From the NCBI RefSeq assembly GCF_029227915.1, contig NC_079886.1:5330001-5394000 (forward strand): a stretch of DNA of 64,000 bases, read 5' to 3'. Under the pieces are notes generated by a model, which ran no database searches, was not told the DNA's origin, and saw only the letters and a program-made list of their open reading frames with translations. Position 1 is the first letter of the stretch; each line of letters opens with the position of its first letter. The stretch comes from Hydractinia symbiolongicarpus (Eukaryota > Cnidaria > Hydrozoa > Anthoathecata > Hydractiniidae). The translations under genes and the position numbers were made by a program. This document shows positions 37,454 through 51,700 of this stretch, one piece after another.

Positions 37454-40400
37454 TAACAAATACATAAATTTTCTGTCAATAATCCATAACCAACGTAATA
37501 TCGCATAATACTGCATAATACTGCATAATACCTTCATAATTCAAAAAAAGTACATAAATTTTCTGTCGATGGCCATAACAACGTAATATCGCATAATACT
37601 GCATAATACCTTCATAATTCATAAAAAATACATAAATTTTCTGTCGATGGCCATACCAACGTAATATCGCATAATACTGCATAATACCTTCATAATACTC
37701 TCTGTCGTTACATAAAAAATACAAAAATTTTCTGTCGATGGCCATACCAACGTAATATCGCATAATACTGCATAATGCCTTCATAATACTCTCTATCGTT
37801 CCATAAAAAATACATATTTTTTCTGTCAATAATCCATACCAACGTAATATCGCATAATACTGCATAATACTGCATAATACCTTCATAATTCAAAAAAAGT
37901 ACATAATTTTTCTGTCGATGGCCATAACAACGTAATATCGCATAATACTGCATAATACCTTCATAATTCATAAAAAATACATAAATTTTCTGTCGATGGC
38001 CATACCAACGTAATATCGCATAATACTGCATAATACCTTCATAATACTCTCTGTCGTTACATAAAAAATACAAAAATTTTCTGTCGATGGCCATACCAAC
38101 GTAATATCGCATAATACTGCATAATGCCTTCATAATACTCTCTATCGTTCCATAAAAAATACATATTTTTTCTGTCAATAATCCATACCAACGTAATATC
38201 GCATAATACTGCATAATACTGCATAATACCTTCATAATTCATAAAAAATACATAAATTTTCTGTCGATGGCCATACCAACGTAATATCGCATAATACTGC
38301 ATAATACTGCATAATACCTTCATAATTCATAAAAAACACATAAATTTTCTGTCGATGGCCATACCAACGTAATATCGCATAATACTGCATAATACCTTCA
38401 TAATACTCTCTGTCGTTACATAAAAAATACAAAAATTTTCTGTCAATGGCCATACCAACGTAATATCGCATAATACTGCATAATGCCTTCATAATACTCT
38501 CTATCGTTCCATAGAAAATACATATTTTTTCTGTCAATAATCCATAACCAACGTAATATCGCATAATACTGCATAATACCTTTATAATTCAAAAAAAGTA
38601 CATAAATTTTCTGTCGATGGCCATCACAACGTAATATCGCATAATACTGCATAATGCCTTCATAATTCATAAAAAACACATAAATTTTCTGTCGATGGCC
38701 ATAACAACGTAATATCGCATAATACTGCATAATACCTTCATAATTCATAAAAAATACATAAATTTTCTGTCGATGGCCATACCAACGTAATATCGCATAA
38801 TACTGCATAATACCTTCATAATTCATAAAAAACACATAAATTTTCTGTCGATGGCCACACCAACGTAATATCGCATAATACTGCATAATACTGCATAATA
38901 CCTTCATAATTCATAAAAAACACATAAATTTTCTGTCGATGGCCATACCAACGTAATATCGCATAATACTGCATAATACTGCATAATACCTTCATAATTC
39001 ATAAAAAACACATAAATTTTCTGTCGATGGCCATACCAACGTAATATCGCATAATACTGCATAATACCTTCATAATACTCTCTGTCGTTACATAAAAAAT
39101 ACATATTTTTTCTGTCGATGGCCATACCAACGTAATATCGCATAATACTGCATAATACTGCATAATACCTTCATAATTCATAAAAAATACATAAATTTTC
39201 TGTCGATGGCCATACCAACGTAATATCGCATAATACTGCATAATACCTTCATAATTCAAAAAAAGTACATAAATTTTCTGTCGATGGCCATACCAACGTA
39301 ATATCGCATAATACTGCATAATACTGCATAATACCTTCATAATTCATAAAAAACACATAAATTTTCTGTCGATGGCCATACCAACGTAATATCGCATAAT
39401 ACTGCATAATGCCTTCATAATACTCTCTGTCGTTCCATAAAAAATACATATTTTTTCTGTCAATAATCCATAACCAACGTAATATCGCATAATACTGCAT
39501 AATACTGCATAATACCTTCATGATTCATAAAAAACACATAAATTTTCTGTCGATGGCCACACCAACGTAATATCGCATAATACTGCATAATACTGCATAA
39601 TACCTTCATAATTCATAAAAAACACATAAATTTTCTGTCGATGGCCATACCAACGTAATATCGCATAATACTGCATAATACTGCATAATACCTTCATAAT
39701 TCATAAAAAACACATAAATTTTCTGTCGATGGCCATACCAACGTAATATCGCATAATACTGCATAATACCTTCATAATACTCTCTGTCGTTACATAAAAA
39801 ATACATATTTTTTCTGTCGATGGCCATACCAACGTAATATCGCATAATACTGCATAATACTGCATAATACCTTCATAATTCATAAAAAATACATAAATTT
39901 TCTGTCGATGGCCATACCAACGTAATATCGCATAATACTGCATAATACCTTCATAATTCAAAAAAAGTACATAAATTTTCTGTCGATGGCCATACCAACG
40001 TAATATCGCATAATACTGCATAATACTGCATAATACCTTCATAATTCATAAAAAACACATAAATTTTCTGTCGATGGCCATACCAACGTAATATCGCATA
40101 ATACTGCATAATGCCTTCATAATACTCTCTGTCGTTCCATAAAAAATACATATTTTTTCTGTCAATAATCCATAACCAACGTAATATCGCATAATACTGC
40201 ATAATACTGCATAATACCTTCATGATTCATAAAAAACACATAAATTTTCTGTCGATGGCCATCACAACGTAATATCGCATAATACTGCATAATGCCTTCA
40301 TAATACTCTCTATCGTTCCATAAAAAATACATAAATTTTCTGTCGATGGCCATACCAACGTAATATCGCATAATACTGCATAATACTGCATAATACCTTC

Positions 40401-41070
40401 ATAATTCATAAAAAACACATAAATTTTCTGTCGATGGCCATACCAACGTAATATCGCATAATACTGCATAATACCTTCATAATACTCTCTGTCGTTACAT
40501 AAAAAATACATATTTTTTCTGTCGATGGCCATACCAACGTAATATCGCATAATACTGCATAATACTGCATAATACCTTCATAATTCATAAAAAATACATA
40601 AATTTTCTGTCGATGGCCATACCAACGTAATATCGCATAATACTGCATAATACCTTCATAATTCATAAAAAATACATAAATTTTCTGTCGATGGCCATAC
40701 CAACGTAATATCGCATAATACTGCATAATACCTTCATAATACTCTCTGTCGTTACATAAAAAATACAAACATTTTCTGTCGATGGCCATACCAACGTAAT
40801 ATCGCATAATACTGCATAATACTGCATAATACCTTCATAATTCATAAAAAATACATAAATTTTCTGTCGATGGCCATACCAACGTAATATCGCATAATAC
40901 TGCATAATACTGCATAATACCTTCATGATTCATAAAAAACACATAAATTTTCTGTCGATGGCCATACCAACGTAATATCGCATAATACTGCATAATACCT
41001 TCATAATGATGTCTGTCGCTTCATAAAAACTACATATTTTTTCTGTCGATGGCCATAACCAACGTAATAT
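37454..41070 (-). repeat. Left subterminal tandem array, unit about 78 bp
   Basis: About forty units share, read on the minus strand, GAAGGTATTATGCAGTATTA, GCGATATTACGTTGG, TATGGCCATCGACAGAAAAT and a TATGTATTTTTTATG-like end. A short form is 78 bp. Variants carry an extra TATTATGCAG (10-bp step), an ACGACAGAGAGTATTATGAA insert, or TTATGGATTATTGACAG in place of the GGCCATCGACAG part. About 38,900-39,520 and 39,600-40,220 repeat with an offset of 702 bp, so units are arranged in higher-order blocks; a 349-bp block step occurs near 37.5-38.2 kb. The array is the mirror of the one at 48.8-52.9 kb. It is bounded by the terminal repeat outside and unique sequence inside. Confidence 0.92.
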
Positions 41071-42600
41071 TCCAGAATATTTCGCATAACTGCCATTTAC
41101 GGAAAGCTGTTTTTATAAAGTAGACAAAGTTTGAGGTTGGATACACATCCATACACAAACAGAAACGATATTTCGCTCAAATATCCTTTTGCAACAAGAC
41201 ATAATAACGGCCCTATTGCAGGCTAAACAAAGAGGCGTTTTTGTACAATATATTGAACAGGCGGTGGTGTTCTATGCCCACCGATAGCCAATAGAAAAGA
41301 TATTTTGGACTAATACCCCCGCGAAATTACATATCACAAGTCCTAAAAAATGCCAATCTGAGGCAAGGCATTATACTATAAATTTACCGGGCTTTACTGT
41401 TATGTACTTATCCGTGCAGCAGTAGAAACAAGTGTCCTCCCTGAAAATGACGCATCAAAAGCGCTAAAGCAGGCCAATCAATCCAAAGACATTACGTGTG
41501 TTTTTTATTTCAGACCATGCAAAAGTGTAAATTCTATGTCTTTTTTTCGGGGCAGTATTTCAATAGTATAGCTTGATTAGTTCTTAAACCAAATAAATTC
41601 TTAGATGCATAAAAATTTAAATGTTCCAATGATTTTTGTCCGACTGAAGAAGCTGCTGCCGTAGAGAAGCTATATCACATTAAAGTTTAGAGCCGTTTAC
41701 GATGAAATTATTCCATTGTTTGTAGTTAAAATTTCACAGGTCATAACTTTTTATCGGCAAAGGCTCTTAGGCTGAAATTCTGTAGAAGGCATGTCAGTAA
41801 TATAACGTATCATTAGGAAAAAGAAAAAATACTTTTTTAACAGATATGGAAGAATTCCAAATTAAAAGTCAAAACTTCTATTTACATGGAACAAAGATGT
41901 TCCAAAAAGGCATAAGTATAAAATTTATCTCATTTAAAGAGTCTCCGTAGATTTGATATTCCATTGAAGTTAGGATCAGAGTACAAAAGCTGAAAATAGT
42001 TCTAAATAATGTAATTATTATTGGCTATTGTTAAAAAATCATATGGTGAGTTAACAAGATCAACTTTATGAGCAACTGACCGAAAAACCAATAGACGTAT
42101 GATATCGTTAGTCTTTTTAATAATAGCGGTATTTTGCCTGTTTGTCCGCGAAAAGCGCGTCCTGTTAATTAATCACGAGATTCTTTTATCTGCACAAAAT
42201 ATCAAATGCGATATATATTTACCGACTTTGTTTTATTCTCCCGCGTGTAGCATTCAATTGCAACGCCTGATTTTTTTGAAAAACCAATCCGAGATTTGGC
42301 AGCCACGACAAAGGGATGTGTAAAGCAGAGAGCAGTGTTATTACGGGCATTTTGAAAGTTGCGTAACGTTGACGTTGATAAGTCTGTCCTTGTTTTTTTA
42401 TATATTTTTACATGTTAAGTTAAATATGCTGTTGGTATTATTGATCCTCTAAAATTTGCGCTGTTTATGAAATAGGTTGGGAGTTTACAGAGGCCGTGAA
42501 TAACGAAAAAATTACTTTCAGGGGTGTTATAAAAATAATGGAAGCTCGATATTGTCGCCGTGTTCTAAAAGAAAAATTCATGTCAGTTCCATTATTCATA
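41071..42600 (-). repeat. KDZ element internal repeats, left side
   Basis: Read on the minus strand, 41,100-41,500 matches about 1,820-2,030: GTGTATGGATGTGTATCC, TTTAGCCTGCAATA, GGAGGACACTTGTTTCTACT. At 42,110-42,430 is TCTTTTTAATAATAGCGGTA, related to stretches at 45.2 and 46.9 kb and, further in, to 62.2 kb. No coding frame was recognised. Confidence 0.6.
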
Positions 42601-42627
42601 GCATAGTAGTTGGGTTGAGCGTCTCAC

Positions 42628-43810
42628 ATGGATATTGATTTCCGGAAAACATGCGTAGAATGTGATGGGAAACCTAACGTGCTTTCATGTGACGGTAGGA
42701 AGAATGGAATGGGGTTCAAGAATGCATTTGTAGAACCAATAGAAATCCTGCAAGCAGACGAAGTTATTTCTTCTCGTTTTAGAAGGCTTGGCAGTTGCTT
42801 TATAACATCAAAAAGTGACAATAATAGGGAATTATATCGTCCTAATCGTAGCTTATTGTACGTACGAAAAAATGTTTTTGGGGAGATCTCAGAAAAGAAT
42901 CGAATAGGTGACGATGCATTATGTTTCCATTAGGAGCAATTACGCACACATTTGCCATCGATGTCCGTCGGTCTTTACTGCCGCTTGATATCTGATAATA
43001 CCAACATAAATGAAAAAAAAGCAATAGCGTCCGTTTTTAAACAGTTGTCCAACGATTCTTGTGTTGATACTCTTATACCATTCCGTGCAGTAAACATTAT
43101 TATAGATTTGAGATTTGCATGTCAAGTAGGTAGGGGGACTCGCTCGTCTGTACTGGAATTTTGTTACCAGCAACAATTCTATCAAAAGATTGCAGATGTA
43201 ATTATTAAGTCTTCAGAACACTCTCAAAATTGTCTTCCACGCAACGATGTGATTAATTTACCTTTGTACCCTGCATATTTTGTGAAAACAATTTATTCCT
43301 TTAAAATACAACAAGAGCAGTTATTTGAAGGTTCTTACAATCCAGTTGAGTTTGGTCTTTGTTTTTTATTCTTCAAATTATGGCAAACAAATTCGGCAAG
43401 TTAGGATATTTTCTGCCGACTCCAGCAACTCAAGCAAATACGATGACGTCCCTATTGAAGTTTGTCAAAAGTCATTTCTACAAGTGAACAAGCAAGACAT
43501 GAAGTTTGTGTTCTTTTGGTTCTACCCAATACATGGCCACTGCTGTGGATTTCACGTCATACTTCATATTAAAGGCCGAAAAGATGCACCTGCTTCTTTT
43601 TATATACATCTAGAAGAGGCCCCATTAGATATGTTCTATGATCATGCGTGCATTTTAAGCGAATACGTCAATAACAGAAAATCAAGATTCTACCAACACA
43701 CGCGCTTTTTCACACTCATAAGTTTACCACTGCATTTTACTTAAATTCCATTCTTTTTTCGCGAGCGTGCTACGTCGATTTGTGAATAGCTTCATCCTTT
43801 TCTTGTTCTA
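42628..43810 (+). pseudogene. KDZ transposase remnant
   Basis: The first frame (42,628-42,933) gives CVECDGKPNVLSCDGRKNG, a cysteine-linked region found ahead of the catalytic domain in this family. A TAG at 42,931-42,933 breaks it, and the same frame resumes to about 43,360 (CLPRNDVINLPLYP). After a frameshift near 43,360, a second frame to 43,744 gives FSADSSNSSKYDDVP, FVFFWFYPIHGHCCGFHVI, KGRKDAPASFYIHLEEAPLDM and FYDHACILSEYVNNRKS. The last block resembles the 'FYDxACxLSEYxxNR' signature of the KDZ domain with its catalytic acidic residue. A deletion at about 43,715 removes the FHDVFH-type segment. The remaining tail, up to the Helitron at 43,811, is out of frame. The minus-strand copy at 0.6-1.7 kb allows the breaks to be placed. 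The gene is not functional. Confidence 0.75.
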
Positions 43811-44835
<1,025 letters not shown>

Positions 44836-46880
44836 TCTTGTATAAGTAATCAGCTAAATTTACACTGAAAACACGATTCTCATACAAACTGGCACTTTTT
44901 TCTTCATACAACCCATCACTGCACCTAAATGAACAGGGTCACTTTAGAGAAGGATCATGCAATCATTACATGCAGTCTTTTATGAAGTTTTTTTCCAACA
45001 ATTTTTTTACTTCTTTATCCACAGAGACTGTAAATACATTCTCAAACACACATAACATACCCGTAACACACATTATATTGCCAGTACAATCTATGGAAAT
45101 CTATGTATAGTTAGTTAAAAAGCCTCAATGACACTGATTTCTCTTGTGTATTTAGTGTTAGTTTATTTCTTTTAATGGTTATCACTTCTGTTGTCCATCT
45201 TCTCTTTAATAATAGCCGTATTCTGTATATTCAAAATGGTCGTGCGCGGCTTTTATCAGAAAATTTTGGGAAAACCCCGCAGAACCTGATTTTTACCAAT
45301 GAAGGAAAGATAAAGCAATCTGAGCTACGGCCATTTTAGAAGCTGTGGCATTGATGGTTATTCTGTTTTTGTCTTCAAAAAGGTTTTCATTTTTGTTTTT
45401 TACATATTTTTACATGTTAAGATAAATATATTCTCACGTTTTGTAGCTAAGTACAAATCTCAAACCCAAAAATTTCTTGATTTTTGGCTAGGAACGAAGA
45501 TTTTTAAGGAGCATTCTACAATCAGCTAGCTAGCTAGCCTTGGTTATTACTATTCAGTTTAGTATAACAGCTTTATATCCTAGCCAGTATTATTTATTTT
45601 TATGTTAAAGTTGTGTTTACCTAGCTAGCTCCTTAGCTACTTCTGACCAAAAAGTGAAAGTAGTCAAATGCAGTTTGGCTGCAACACAATTCTTAATTCT
45701 TATGCTAAATAAAGTTAGGCAGCTACCACTTTTATTACTGTTATGAAAACTTATGGTGCAAAATAAAATTGCTGAGTATTTTTTTAACTGAACATGATAA
45801 CAACAGCGGTTTCCTGGACTTTTTTTAATCGAATTTGCGATGAAGTTCTTTTGAAAAATAGTGTTACGCCTATACTCATGTGTGACATGGTAAACTGGTA
45901 TTACATCTGTATGGATGTGTCACATTATTTACCTGTACTAAATGGTCAGCTAACACTCACCGGGAACATTATCCGAAAAATAAAAAAGGTTTGCCAGAAA
46001 GTTTTTGCTATGACGGGGTAACAACAAATTGTAATCTGTGTTTTTATTTCAGCTTAAGTTGTAGAAAGTTATTTGATGAAAAACATATTACACTGGACAT
46101 ACCATAAAGTTGTGTGCACTTCATTTGATTTACTACATACTACATAACTTTACTAAAGCGCTTTATCTGAATATGTGGCGCAGTTGACGGCTCTTATTAA
46201 TCACTCATCCGGGTGTTCAACGGCGGGTAACAGTTACCTAGCCTTTTGACAGAGTGTATTCTGTGTTCTGTAAACCAAAGATGCAATGTAGTTTTTTTGA
46301 AAAGCGTATTAAGCCTAAAAGCATGTGTGATACAGTTTAGCCAGCTACAACAAAATTCTTAATTAGTAATTTTTATGCCAAAAGCAGGTAGCTACACCTT
46401 TTATTACTGTTATGAAGACTTATTCCGCAAAATAAAATTGCTGAGCGATTTTTTTAGCTGGACGGGCTGTTTTCTGTGTTTTAACTTTTGTCCGACAAAA
46501 TTTTTCGGACACCTGAAGTTTTCGTCATTTTAGTCCGCGAAAAATTTTGTTTGACGAAAATTTTGTTTATTTTGGATTTTTGTTATTTCTTATTACAACA
46601 AAGTTTGTACAATGAAAAGTTTTCAAATCAAGTGGCAATTCAGTTGAAACGAGGCATTGATCCTGCGGATGTGAAGATTTCCTCAAAGTTGTTAGATTTA
46701 AAACCAGTGCACGCTTCCTGAATCGTTCAACTTTACCACTATTTAAGCAACGAAGCAGAAATTATCATCAACGGGTTCGATGCATCTTAATTACAAAAGC
46801 TGTTAAAAACGCACAATCTGTTGTGGACATGTTAAAAATCCGGTTAGAAGCATTTAAATTCTGTAAGAAGTGAAGGAATG
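44836..46880. repeat. KDZ element internal region, no gene recognised
   Basis: Contains two partly matching blocks with TCTCTTTAATAATAGCCGTA near 45,205 and 46,897. Both are related to 42.1 kb and possibly to a second Helitron-type 5' end. CTAGCTAGCTAGC runs lie near 45,520. At 46,490-46,560 are TCCGACAAAATTTTTCGGAC words like those in the intron at 23.2 kb. No exon can be supported. Confidence 0.5.
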
Positions 46881-46899
46881 CTTCTGTTGTCCTTCTTCT

Positions 46900-48770
46900 C
46901 TTTAATAATAGCCGTCGTCTGTCTGTCTGCCATTAAAGACGCTTCCTGTTACGAAAACATGAAATGCTTGTCTACTGTATCGTACATATATTTTATTTGT
47001 CTTGTTCTGCTAGGGCATCTAATATTTCAATGGAGCTAAAAATTCTCGCAAAATTTCCTTTTCATTGACTTATGAATGGGTCCAGCATTTCTGCTTTATT
47101 ACTGACCAGAAGATGGTTTTCCTTTGAATTTATTTGCCCTTTTAAAGGATCTAAGATTCTATATTGTGTAGTGTATTGGTCTGGTTTCGGACCTTTGATG
47201 TGTCATTACGCAGGAAGGTATTTGTCCAGAACATCGTATCTCTTGGTGTATAGATAAGTATAGAACAATACCACTTGTTTAATGTATAGTATATTGTCTT
47301 CCCTCAGATTGTCATGTTTTAGGACATCTAATAATGTCAGCTCGAATGAACATAGAATCGCTTCTAATGAAGTATGAGTGGGTATAGCACACTGCTGTCT
47401 GTTCAATGTATTGCCTTAAGACTTTTAATATGTTTTTTCGCGAGAGGATATTTGTCCAGAATGCAGTTTTGGTATTTTGTCAAAATATCTGTTCTATTAG
47501 TGGATGGATTTGTACCCTACCTCAATACCTCTATAGTGCAACGTGTTCCCTCAGATTGGTTTATATTGTAAAGCCTTCGCATTGATTGGTCTGCTTTAGG
47601 ACTGTTGATGCGTCATTTCCAGGGAGGGTATTTCTCCATAAAATTGTTTCTATTTGTGTATGGATGTATTTCCAGCATAAGTGTTTGTGAAGGGTAAAGT
47701 ATAAAATTTTCTCTTTGATTGGTCTTTTAAAATATCTCAGATCTTATTTTGCACATACCTCAACTTCTAAAAGTGTTACCTTAAATGACGTATGGATGTG
47801 TCTCACATTTACAGACTTCTTTTAATTTTTCTGCTAGGATTTCGACCTTTACTTTCATCCAGGTTGTTTTTTAGCCATGTATTGTAGAATATCCCATTTA
47901 CTTACTGGTTTAGGGAGGCTTTATTTGAATAGATCTATTAGGTCATTTTTTAAATAGTCTTATCCAAGCTATCACTGTCGTCTCTATTGCATGTGCATAG
48001 GTATAGAACAAAACCGCCTTTTTAGTGCATACTATACATCTTTCCTCAAATCTAACAGCTTAAGACTTTTACTGTGTCATTTGCGAGGGGGTATTTGTCC
48101 AGAATATTGTTTCTATTGGTGCATAGATGTGCACCCAACCTCACTGAATGTTTAATTTAAGGCGTAAAGTCTTCTCTTGATTGGCGTGCTTCATCTTTTC
48201 GCGGAAGCGTATTCGTCCAAAGTATAGTGTCTATTTGTGAATAGATTGTTATCCAACATCAGTGTTGGTTTGGTTTATAGTGAATAGTTTTTCCTTCGAT
48301 TGGTCTGCTTTGGGATTTTTGATGTGTCATTTTCTTGGAGGGTATTTAGTCAAATATGACTTCTATTGGTGGATGGATGTGTATCCAACCTCAATATTTG
48401 TTCAATTACAGTGTAAAGTCTACACATTGATTAGTCTGCTTTAGAACTTTCATTTTTTTATATCGCGGCAAGGTACTTGTCCAAAATATAGTGTCTCTTT
48501 GTGTATTGACGTGTATCCAACATCAGTGTTTGTTTAGTTTAAAGTATAAAGTCTTCTCTTGATTGGCGTGCTTGAGGACTTTTAATGTAGGACTTTTGAT
48601 GTATCATTTCGCAGAAGAGTATTTTGCCATAATATCATTTCTATTGGTAAATGGATGTATACTCAACCTCAATTGTTGTTTTTTTCAATATGTGATCACT
48701 TTGCATTAATTGGTCTACTTTAGAAATTTTGATACGTCATTTCCAGGGAGAACACTTGTTTCTACTGCGG
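46900..48770 (+). repeat. Diverged tandem repeat, unit about 150-175 bp
   Basis: Successive copies share TTGGTCTGCTTTAGGACTTT, GATGTGTCATTTC, GAGGGTATTTGTCCAGAATA, TTTCTATTGGTG(T/A)ATGGATG, TGTATCCAACCTCA and TAAAGTCTTCTCTTGATTGG. About ten degraded units lead into the right subterminal array. Similar units occur at 1.7-2.3 kb and, inverted, at 41.1-41.5 kb. Confidence 0.75.
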
Positions 48771-48779
48771 AATAATGTG

Positions 48780-51700
48780 GCATATTACGTTGGTTATAGC
48801 CTATCTACAAAAAAATGCATTTGTTATGTAGCGATAGAGAGTATTATAAGGGTAACATGCAATATTATGCGATATTACGTTGGTTATGGATTATTGACAG
48901 AAAAAATATGTATTTTTTATGGAACGATAGAGAGTATTATGAAGGCATTATGCAGTATTATGCGATATTACGTTGGTATGGCCATCGACAAAAAATTTTT
49001 GTATTTTTTATGTAACGACAGAGAGTATTATGAAGGTATTATGCAGTATTATGCGATATTACGTTGGTATGGCCATCGACAGAAAATTTATGTGTTTTTT
49101 ATGAATTATGAAGGTATTATGCAGTATTATGCAGTATTATGCGATATTACGTTGGTATGGCCATCGACAGAAAATTTATGTATTTTTTATGAATTATGAA
49201 GGTATTATGCAGTATTATGCGATATTACGTTGTTATGGTCATCGACAGAAAATTTATGTACTTTTTTTGAATTATGAAGGTATTATGCAGTATTATGCAG
49301 TATTATGCGATATTACGTTGGTTATGGATTATTGACAGAAAAATATGTATTTTTTATGTAACGATAGAGAGTATTATGAAGGCATTATGCAGTATTATGC
49401 GATATTACGTTGGTATGGCCATCGACAGAAAAAATATGTATTTTTTATGTAACGACAGAGAGTATTATGAAGGTATTATGCAGTATTATGCGATATTACG
49501 TTGGTATGGCCATCGACAGAAAATTTATGTATTTTTTATGAATTATGAAGGTATTATGCAGTATTATGCGATATTACGTTGTTATGGCCATCGACAGAAA
49601 ATTTATGTACTTTTTTGAATTATGAAGGTATTATGCAGTATTATGCAGTATTATGCGATATTACGTTGGTTATGGATTATTGACAGAAAAAATATGTATT
49701 TTTATGTAACGATAGAGAGTATTATGAAGGCATTATGCAGTATTATGCGATATTACGTTGGTATGGCCATCGACAGAAAAAATATGTATTTTTTATGTAA
49801 CGACAGAGAGTATTATGAAGGTATTATGCAGTATTATGCGATATTACGTTGTTATGGCCATCGACAGAAAATTTATGTACTTTTTTTGAATTATGAAGGT
49901 ATTATGCAGTATTATGCGATATTACGTTGGTATGGATTATTGACAGAAAAAATATGTATTTTTTATGGAACGATAGAGAGTATTATGAAGGCATTATGCA
50001 GTATTATGCGATATTACGTTGGTATGGCCATCGACAGAAAATTTTTGTATTTTTTATGTAACGACAGAGAGTATTATGAAGGTATTATGCAGTATTATGC
50101 GATATTACGTTGGTATGGCCATCGACAGAAAATTTATGTATTTTTTATGAATTATGAAGGTATTATGCAGTATTATGCGATATTACGTTGTTATGGCCAT
50201 CGACAGAAAATTTATGTACTTTTTTTGAATTATGAAGGTATTATGCAGTATTATGCAGTATTATGCGATATTACGTTGGTATGGCCATCGACAGAAAAAA
50301 TATGTATTTTTTATGTAACGACAGAGAGTATTATGAAGGTATTATGCAGTATTATGCGATATTACGTTGGTATGGCCATCGACAGAAAATTTATGTGTTT
50401 TTTATGAATTATGAAGGTATTATGCAGTATTATGCAGTATTATGGGATATTACGTTGGTATGGCCATCGACAGAAAATTTATGTGTTTTTTATGAATTAT
50501 GAAGGTATTATGCAGTATTATGCAGTATTATGCGATATTACGTTGGTATGGCCATCGACAGAAAAGTTATGTGTTTTTTATGAATTATGAAGGTATTATG
50601 CAGTATTATGCGATATTACGTTGGTATGGCCATCGACAGAAAATTTATGTATTTTTTATGAATTATGAAGGTATTATGCAGTATTATGCGATATTACGTT
50701 GTTATGGCCATCGACAGAAAATTTATGTGTTTTTTATGAATTATGAAGGCATTATGCAGTATTATGCGATATTACGTTGTGATGGCCATCGACAGAAAAT
50801 TTATGTACTTTTTTTGAATTATGAAGGTATTATGCAGTATTATGCAGTATTATGCGATATTACGTTGGTATGGCCATCGACAGAAAATTTATGTGTTTTT
50901 TATGAATTATGAAGGTATTATGCAGTATTATGCAGTATTATGCGATATTACGTTGGTATGGCCATCGACAGAAAATTTATGTGTTTTTTATGAATTATGA
51001 AGGCATTATGCAGTATTATGCGATATTACGTTGTGATGGCCATCGACAGAAAATTTATGTACTTTTTTTGAATTATAAAGGTATTATGCAGTATTATGCA
51101 GTATTATGCGATATTACGTTGGTTATGGATTATTGACAGAAAAAATATGTATTTTTTATGGAACGATAGAGAGTATTATGAAGGCATTATGCAGTATTAT
51201 GCGATATTACGTTGGTATGGCCATCGACAGAAAATTTTTGTATTTTTTATGTAACGACAGAGAGTATTATGAAGGTATTATGCAGTATTATGCGATATTA
51301 CGTTGGTATGGCCATCGACAGAAAATTTATGTGTTTTTTATGAATCATGAAGGTATTATGCAGTATTATGCAGTATTATGCGATATTACGTTGGTATGGC
51401 CATCGACAGAAAATTTATGTATTTTTTATGAATTATGAAGGTATTATGCAGTATTATGCAGTATTATGCGATATTACGTTGGTATGGATTATTGACAGAA
51501 AAAATATGTATTTTTTATGGAACGATAGAGAGTATTATGAAGGCATTATGCAGTATTATGCGATATTACGTTGGTATGGCCATCGACAGAAAATTTTTGT
51601 ATTTTTTATGTAGCGACAGAGAGTATTATGAAGGTATTATGCAGTATTATGCGATATTTCGTTGGTATGGCCATCGACAGAAAATTTATGTATTTTTTAT

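Noticed and set aside
37476-40926. Many overlapping minus-strand frames with YYEGIMQYYAILRW repeats
   Set aside because: They are translations of the tandem array, because the 78-bp unit is a multiple of three. There is no start context, domain or unique part to support genes.
37454-41070. Centromeric or subtelomeric satellite
   Set aside because: The array ends precisely at terminal inverted repeats with an 8-bp target duplication and has an inverted partner, so it belongs to the transposon.
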